Part shown: positions 6,984-9,690 of the stretch, one piece after another | Numbering within the stretch: the stretch's first letter is position 1 | How the letters are laid out: each line of letters starts with the position of its first letter | Source: an uncultured Clostridia bacterium | Lineage (GTDB): Bacteria > Bacillota > Clostridia > Oscillospirales > Ruminococcaceae | Assembly (NCBI GenBank): GCA_946613705.1 | Contig: CAMOFU010000082.1 | Location: 1-9,690 of the forward strand | Direction: 5' to 3' | Length of the DNA stretch: 9,690 nt | The notes under the pieces: model-generated | Told to the model about the DNA's origin: nothing | Database searches by the model: none | The model's input: the letters and a program-made list of their open reading frames with translations, nothing else | Made by a program: the position numbers and the translations under genes

Positions 6984-7891
6984 TTGTCAGCCTTCTCTCT
7001 GTCGTTGTCGTTATTGGACGCAGATCCGTGCCGTCTGCTGTTATAGATGAAATTGAGCACTGCCATCGTGATTATCACCGCATACCCCAGAAAGCTCCAT
7101 CCGTCGGGGACATCTCCGAACAGGAAGAATCCCAGAGTGGTCGAGAATATCAGCTGCGAATAGTCGTATATAGATATTTCCCTTGCGGGGGCATGGGTGT
7201 ATGCCGCCGTTATCGTGAACTGTCCGCCCGCAGCCGATGCACCCGCACCGAGCAGGCACAGCAGCTGCACCGCTGTCATGTGCTCGTACTGTATTAAGAG
7301 CATGGGCAGGCAGAACAGGCAGGAGAATGCCGAGAAGAATGCGACGATCAGCGGTCCCTTGACTCCGTGCTGCCCGAGATAGTGGACGCAGGTATATGCC
7401 AGTCCCGCACCCATTCCGCCCGCGAAGCCCGCAAGTGCGGGCAGCAGATCGACGTTCTGTAAGCTCGGCTTGATTATCAGCAGGCTGCCGCCGAACGCGA
7501 TGATGACCGCCGAGAGCTGGAACACGGTAAGCTTCTCCTTCAATATGAGGTACGAAAAGACGATCGCAAAGAAGGGCGACATCTTGTTGAGCATAGATGC
7601 GTCCGAAAGCACAAGGCGGTCGATCGCGTAGAAGTTGCCGATCATGCCCACCGTGCCTGCCAGCGCCCGCACGGTCAGCGGGAACAGCAGTCTCCTGTCG
7701 CCGAGGCGCAGCGGTATCCTTTTTCTGATAAGCACTCCCGCCGCGAAAAACAACGCCACGAAGTTGCGGAAGAAGGTCTTCTGAAAGGTCGGCAGATCGC
7801 CCGAGAGCCGCACGAATGCCGCCATCAGTGCAAAGCACAGCGCGGATATACATATATATACTATGCCCTTGTAGCGTGAGGGAACGGTCAT
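6980..7891 (-). CDS. EamA/DMT-family membrane transporter
   Basis: This 303-residue integral membrane protein resembles 10-TM drug/metabolite transporters with two EamA repeats. Hydrophobic segments occur at about 8-28, 38-55, 70-90, 103-118, 123-141, 151-170, 178-200, 206-230, 244-259 and 265-284. The first repeat ends with the typical SPFFAIVFSYLILKEKL and GGSLLIIKP; the second has the QLIFSTTLGFFLFGD equivalent. A hydrophilic, charged tail (285-303) should be cytoplasmic. Family members export amino acids, nucleotides, metabolites or drugs; nothing here fixes the substrate. The ATG overlaps the DUF3783 stop by 4 bp (ATGA), and GGAGG lies 6 nt upstream within the preceding gene. The context suggests co-expression with the hydrolases, perhaps moving a product or by-product, but that is inference. 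Confidence 0.94.
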   Translation of the reverse strand: MTVPSRYKGIVYICISALCFALMAAFVRLSGDLPTFQKTFFRNFVALFFAAGVLIRKRIPLRLGDRRLLFPLTVRALAGTVGMIGNFYAIDRLVLSDASMLNKMSPFFAIVFSYLILKEKLTVFQLSAVIIAFGGSLLIIKPSLQNVDLLPALAGFAGGMGAGLAYTCVHYLGQHGVKGPLIVAFFSAFSCLFCLPMLLIQYEHMTAVQLLCLLGAGASAAGGQFTITAAYTHAPAREISIYDYSQLIFSTTLGFFLFGDVPDGWSFLGYAVIITMAVLNFIYNSRRHGSASNNDNDREKADK

Positions 7892-8286
7892 TTCGCACCT
7901 CCGCGCCCCGACATATATTCGTGCTCGCGGGCAAGCTCTGTCAGCAGTGCCGAGAGCGGCCAGCCGAGGTTTGAGGGCGTGGCTATCGCTTTCAGCGGCA
8001 CTTTTATCCCGTTTTCGCGCAGCCCGTCCACCGCCGCCGACAGTTCTCCGCGGTCAAAGCCCGCAAAGATCAGGCACTCTCCGTCGGGCGGGGCAGAGCA
8101 GCTTCGGTACTCCTCCGCGTATGACGAGCAAAGCTCCGCCACCGTTCTGTCCGCTTCATCGGGCAGCACACGGCGCAGCCTTATGCCCTCTCTGTCACAG
8201 AAGACCGAGAGCGCAGAGAGCTTCTTTTCTTCAAGACCGTAGGCTGCTATCAGCCTTGCGGGTTTGTTATAGTCTGCTTTCATCAT
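7888..8286 (-). CDS. DUF3783-containing small protein
   Basis: This is a 132-residue soluble protein with no signal peptide or membrane helix. The C-terminal half (about 70-125) matches DUF3783: CLIFAGFDRGEL, then LRENGIKVPLKAIATPSN, W109 and LLTELAREHEY. The conserved-looking positions K99, T103, N106 and W109 are all present. The N-terminal half (about 8-62), including RLIAAYGLEE and a Cys-containing segment, is not recognised. Function is unknown for the family. Two adjacent ATG codons (8286 and 8283) are possible starts; GTAAGGAAG just upstream overlaps the TAA of the DUF4234 gene and serves either. It sits 9 bp after that gene and overlaps the transporter start by 4 bp, so it is clearly in the operon. 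Confidence 0.85.
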   Translation of the reverse strand: MMKADYNKPARLIAAYGLEEKKLSALSVFCDREGIRLRRVLPDEADRTVAELCSSYAEEYRSCSAPPDGECLIFAGFDRGELSAAVDGLRENGIKVPLKAIATPSNLGWPLSALLTELAREHEYMSGRGGAK

Positions 8287-8295
8287 GACGCTTCC

Positions 8296-8754
8296 TTACG
8301 CATAGGTGTTGAGCTCGTTCTGCATCAGCGCCATTGAGACGATGCTGACACCAACGAGGCCCAGTATCAGATAGAGCACGTTCGTGCTGCCGCTCGTCGG
8401 CACACCGCGCATATTATGTATGCGGTCGATGCGCTCGCCCTGCTTGTAGTCCCAGTAGAGCATATATATGCCGAAGGTCACGATCGACAGGAGCACTACC
8501 AGTCCGCTGTCGGTGGGTGCCTGTTCATACGAGACAGCGCTCACCTCGGTGTTGAGCTTATACATCCAGTAGAGCGAATAGATGCCGAGTGTTATGATGC
8601 AGAGGATGATGCAGGTGACTATCTCGCGCCTTTCGACAACTATCGGGTCGCCGCTTATCGGCATAGTCGGGCTCGGCTGCTGACCGCCGAGAGGTGTGCC
8701 GCAGATCCTGCAAAAGTTTCCGTCAGTTTCCTGACCGCAGTTTGGACAGATCAT
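8296..8754 (-). CDS. Zinc-ribbon DUF4234 membrane protein
   Basis: From the ATG at 8754 this is a 152-residue protein. An N-terminal zinc ribbon carries C3, C6, C15 and C18 (CPNCG and CRICG), followed by a Pro/Ser-rich linker (about 24-38) and three predicted membrane helices (about 45-64, 84-101 and 125-145). The two internal repeats TLGIYSLYWMYKLNTE and TFGIYMLYWDYKQGERID are typical of DUF4234. The family has no established role; the ribbon probably faces the cytoplasm. An in-frame GTG at 8763 would add three residues, but it overlaps the AGGAG that sits 8 nt before the ATG, so the ATG is preferred. The ribosome binding site is inside the end of the GH11 gene, suggesting coupled translation with the xylanase. 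The conserved DUF4234 motifs make the family call firm. Confidence 0.9.
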   Translation of the reverse strand: MICPNCGQETDGNFCRICGTPLGGQQPSPTMPISGDPIVVERREIVTCIILCIITLGIYSLYWMYKLNTEVSAVSYEQAPTDSGLVVLLSIVTFGIYMLYWDYKQGERIDRIHNMRGVPTSGSTNVLYLILGLVGVSIVSMALMQNELNTYA

Positions 8755-8759
8755 TAAGA

Positions 8760-9407
8760 TCACTCCTTTTCAAATATAAGTTCGTTGCGGAATATCTCCG
8801 CACTGCCCGAGGACTGAAAGCCCTCTACGGTGAGAGCCGTTTCGTACAGCCTGCCGAGCGGAAGCCCGAGCTTTTCCCACTGCTCGAAGTGCCTGCTTAT
8901 GCTCACAGTACCTTCGATCCTGCCGTCGGCGGGCTTTTCGCGCCGCACGCTCCAGTACTGGACAAAGGTCTTCCTGCCCTCGATCGAGGGCTGCTGCACT
9001 CGGGTAGTCCTGTAAACATCGTACAGCTTGCCGTCCGACTCGAAGGTGCCGAGCGCTCCGTCGGCCTCGGGAGGTCTCCAGCTGCCCCAGCTCTCAACTA
9101 TGTAGTATTCGATGAGCGGCTCTCTGCTCCAGCCGTAGATGCAGAAATAGGAATTTCCCTCGGGGCGGTAATCCGCGCCGTAGAAGACAGAGATCCTGCC
9201 GTATTCCCTGAAGGTCTTCGTGCAGCCGAGTCTGCGTCCCTTGCGGAACAGGGCATTGTTTATCCCGCTCCAGCGGCAGCCGAAGCAGCCCCCGCCCGTC
9301 AGGGTGAGCGAGGTCTCTCCCGTGTCCTTCCACAGCTCGAAGGAATACCCGTCCTGCTCGCCGAGGACATTTTCGGTAAACACCTCGGACGGAGCATTTA
9401 CATTCAA
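8760..9407 (-). CDS. GH11 endo-1,4-beta-xylanase lacking a signal peptide
   Basis: This 215-residue protein is essentially a bare GH11 catalytic domain (about 12-213), a retaining endo-xylanase that cuts internal beta-1,4 bonds of xylan. The nucleophile is E100 in PLIEYYIVESWG and the acid/base E195 in TVEGFQSSGS; other hallmarks are SLTLTGGG (33-40), NNALFRKG (50-57), the thumb segment QPSIEG (139-144) and QYWSVR (150-155). There is no signal peptide, dockerin, carbohydrate-binding module or anchor. Translation starts at TTG (9407-9405), seven bases after AGGGGG; an in-frame TAA at 9423-9425 rules out an upstream extension, and the nearby ATG at 9403 is out of frame and followed directly by TAA. 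Four cysteines (41, 44, 62, 89) could suit a reducing compartment. It heads the minus-strand operon. Family and catalytic residues are certain; cytoplasmic location is predicted from the missing leader. Confidence 0.96.
   Translation of the reverse strand: MNVNAPSEVFTENVLGEQDGYSFELWKDTGETSLTLTGGGCFGCRWSGINNALFRKGRRLGCTKTFREYGRISVFYGADYRPEGNSYFCIYGWSREPLIEYYIVESWGSWRPPEADGALGTFESDGKLYDVYRTTRVQQPSIEGRKTFVQYWSVRREKPADGRIEGTVSISRHFEQWEKLGLPLGRLYETALTVEGFQSSGSAEIFRNELIFEKE
8763..8767 (-). promoter_or_regulatory. Ribosome binding site inside the GH11 3' end
   Basis: AGGAG (8767-8763), part of the last GH11 codons, lies 8 nt before the ATG at 8754. It decides the DUF4234 start in favour of that ATG over the GTG at 8763, which it overlaps. 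Its position suggests translational coupling to the xylanase. Confidence 0.75.
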
Positions 9408-9410
9408 CAG

Positions 9411-9421
9411 ATCACCCCCTT
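9411..9421 (-). promoter_or_regulatory. Ribosome binding site that fixes the GH11 TTG start
   Basis: Minus-strand AAGGGGGTGAT is complementary to the 16S rRNA tail except at one base of the GGAGG core. It lies seven bases (from AGGGGG) before TTG at 9407, good spacing for that codon. No in-frame ATG or GTG is placed better. Confidence 0.75.
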
Positions 9422-9436
9422 TTTATTGCTGTTACT

Positions 9437-9465
9437 ATTCTAACATATATTTCTGAAAAAATCAA
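9437..9465 (-). promoter_or_regulatory. Probable sigma-A promoter for the six-gene operon
   Basis: On the minus strand TTGATT (9465-9460, 4 of 6), a 17-bp spacer and TAGAAT (9442-9437, 5 of 6) are present, with TG one base before the -10 (extended -10). Transcription would begin near 9430, giving a short leader of about 25 nt before the GH11 TTG. No operator palindrome is evident between promoter and start. The GC-rich repeat block begins at 9466, directly against the -35 element. Confidence 0.65.
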
Positions 9466-9523
9466 CCGCCGCAGCGGCGGTCGCAGCGGCGACAGCGCAA
9501 TGCCGTCGCGCACTGCATTGTGC
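9466..9523. repeat. Three consecutive hairpins in a GC-rich intergenic repeat (copy 1)
   Basis: Three inverted repeats follow each other: CCGCCG/CGGCGG with a CAG loop (9466-9480), GTCGC/GCGAC with an AGCG loop (9480-9493), and GCGCAATGC/GCATTGTGC with an 11-nt loop and one G-T wobble (9495-9523). Positions 9479-9521 are repeated exactly at 9648-9690. The block is non-coding and lies directly upstream of the operon promoter. It resembles an intergenic REP-like element; I do not recognise a named family. Confidence 0.8.
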
Positions 9524-9629
9524 GGGAGGAGAGCTTTGATGCGCTCCGGATCGTAATTGGTGCAAGCTTATTTGTTTTGATGTTTTCTCTTTTCAGGTCA
9601 CGATCGGCCTACAGTCATTTTACACTAAG
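9524..9629. other. Spacer between the two GC-rich repeat copies
   Basis: This 106-bp stretch separates the two copies. It has no convincing open reading frame or ribosome binding site. An imperfect hairpin, GGAG-A-GC paired with GC-G-CTCC, occupies 9527-9546; the rest, including the T-rich tract 9569-9594, shows no feature I can name. The end of the stretch carries ACACTAAGG, which also appears at the left edge of the window. Confidence 0.4.
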
Positions 9630-9665
9630 GGTCGCAGCGGTCGCAGCGGTCGCAGCGGCGACAGC
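9630..9665. repeat. Tandem 9-mer repeat, three exact units plus one variant
   Basis: GGTCGCAGC occurs three times in a row (9630-9638, 9639-9647, 9648-9656), followed by the variant GGCGACAGC (9657-9665). The equivalent place in copy 1 (9479-9496) has one exact unit plus the variant. This is a short variable-number repeat; the units overlap the 43-bp repeat copy 2. Confidence 0.9.
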
Positions 9666-9690
9666 GCAATGCCGTCGCGCACTGCATTGT
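9648..9690. repeat. 43-bp GC-rich direct repeat (copy 2, cut by window end)
   Basis: Identical over 43 bp to 9479-9521, with a start-to-start distance of 169 bp. It contains the GTCGC/GCGAC hairpin (9649-9662) and most of the GCGCAATGC/GCATTGTGC hairpin, whose last bases lie beyond the window. The true right end of the repeat cannot be seen. Confidence 0.9.

Noticed and set aside
7041..7934. 297-residue minus-strand frame overlapping the transporter
   Set aside because: It is in another frame of a clear EamA/DMT gene, lacks hydrophobic segments and is rich in Arg, Gly and Ala, as expected of a shadow.
8761..8763. GTG as start of the DUF4234 gene
   Set aside because: It overlaps the AGGAG ribosome binding site, which is placed correctly for the ATG at 8754, and no other ribosome binding site lies upstream.
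9401..9403. ATG as start of the GH11 gene
   Set aside because: It is out of frame and followed directly by TAA; TTG at 9407 is in frame and has a good ribosome binding site.
9630..9690. CRISPR array or tandem-repeat protein gene
   Set aside because: The 9-mer units have no spacers, the 43-bp repeat occurs only twice at 169 bp, there are no cas genes, and no supported open frame covers the region.

Overview
The window looks like chromosomal DNA of a Gram-positive, fibre-degrading gut or rumen Firmicute, most likely Ruminococcus or a close relative in Oscillospiraceae. This is inferred from protein content only: a clostridial short-chain flavodoxin, a GH11 xylanase, a large GH2 enzyme with Ruminococcus-type C-terminal domains, a cohesin-like surface protein, strong AGGAGG-type ribosome binding sites and sigma-A-type promoters. 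I see no rRNA, tRNA, CRISPR array, integrase, transposase or phage gene.

Layout. Positions 1-191 are non-coding and hold a probable promoter and leader for a plus-strand flavodoxin gene (192-614). Every other gene is on the minus strand. Between the convergent flavodoxin and cohesin-like genes (615-789) lie two identical, adjacent 29-bp palindromes and a rho-independent terminator serving the minus-strand gene. The cohesin-like gene (2136 down to 790) encodes an exported, single-pass membrane protein and has its own consensus promoter.

From 9407 down to 2280 there is a tightly packed six-gene block: GH11 xylanase, a zinc-ribbon/DUF4234 membrane protein, a DUF3783 protein, an EamA/DMT transporter, an HI0933-type flavoprotein, and a 1144-residue GH2 glycosidase. 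Junctions are 4-bp ATGA overlaps or gaps of 5, 9 and 42 bp, and a good promoter sits directly upstream of the GH11 gene, so one operon is likely. Neither glycosidase has a signal peptide. For the GH11 gene this is firm, because an in-frame stop lies just upstream of its TTG start.

The right edge (9466-9690) is non-coding and repeat-rich. A 43-bp GC-rich sequence with strong hairpin potential occurs twice (9479-9521 and 9648-9690, the second cut by the window end). The second copy is preceded by extra tandem copies of a 9-mer.

How the genes may work together: the two hydrolases suggest handling of plant hemicellulose-derived glycans, with an unusual cytoplasmic location predicted for the xylanase. 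The transporter, zinc-ribbon protein and flavoprotein between them have no obvious shared pathway, so the operon's joint function is an open question. The cohesin-like protein could belong to the cell-surface fibre-binding machinery, but that is inference.
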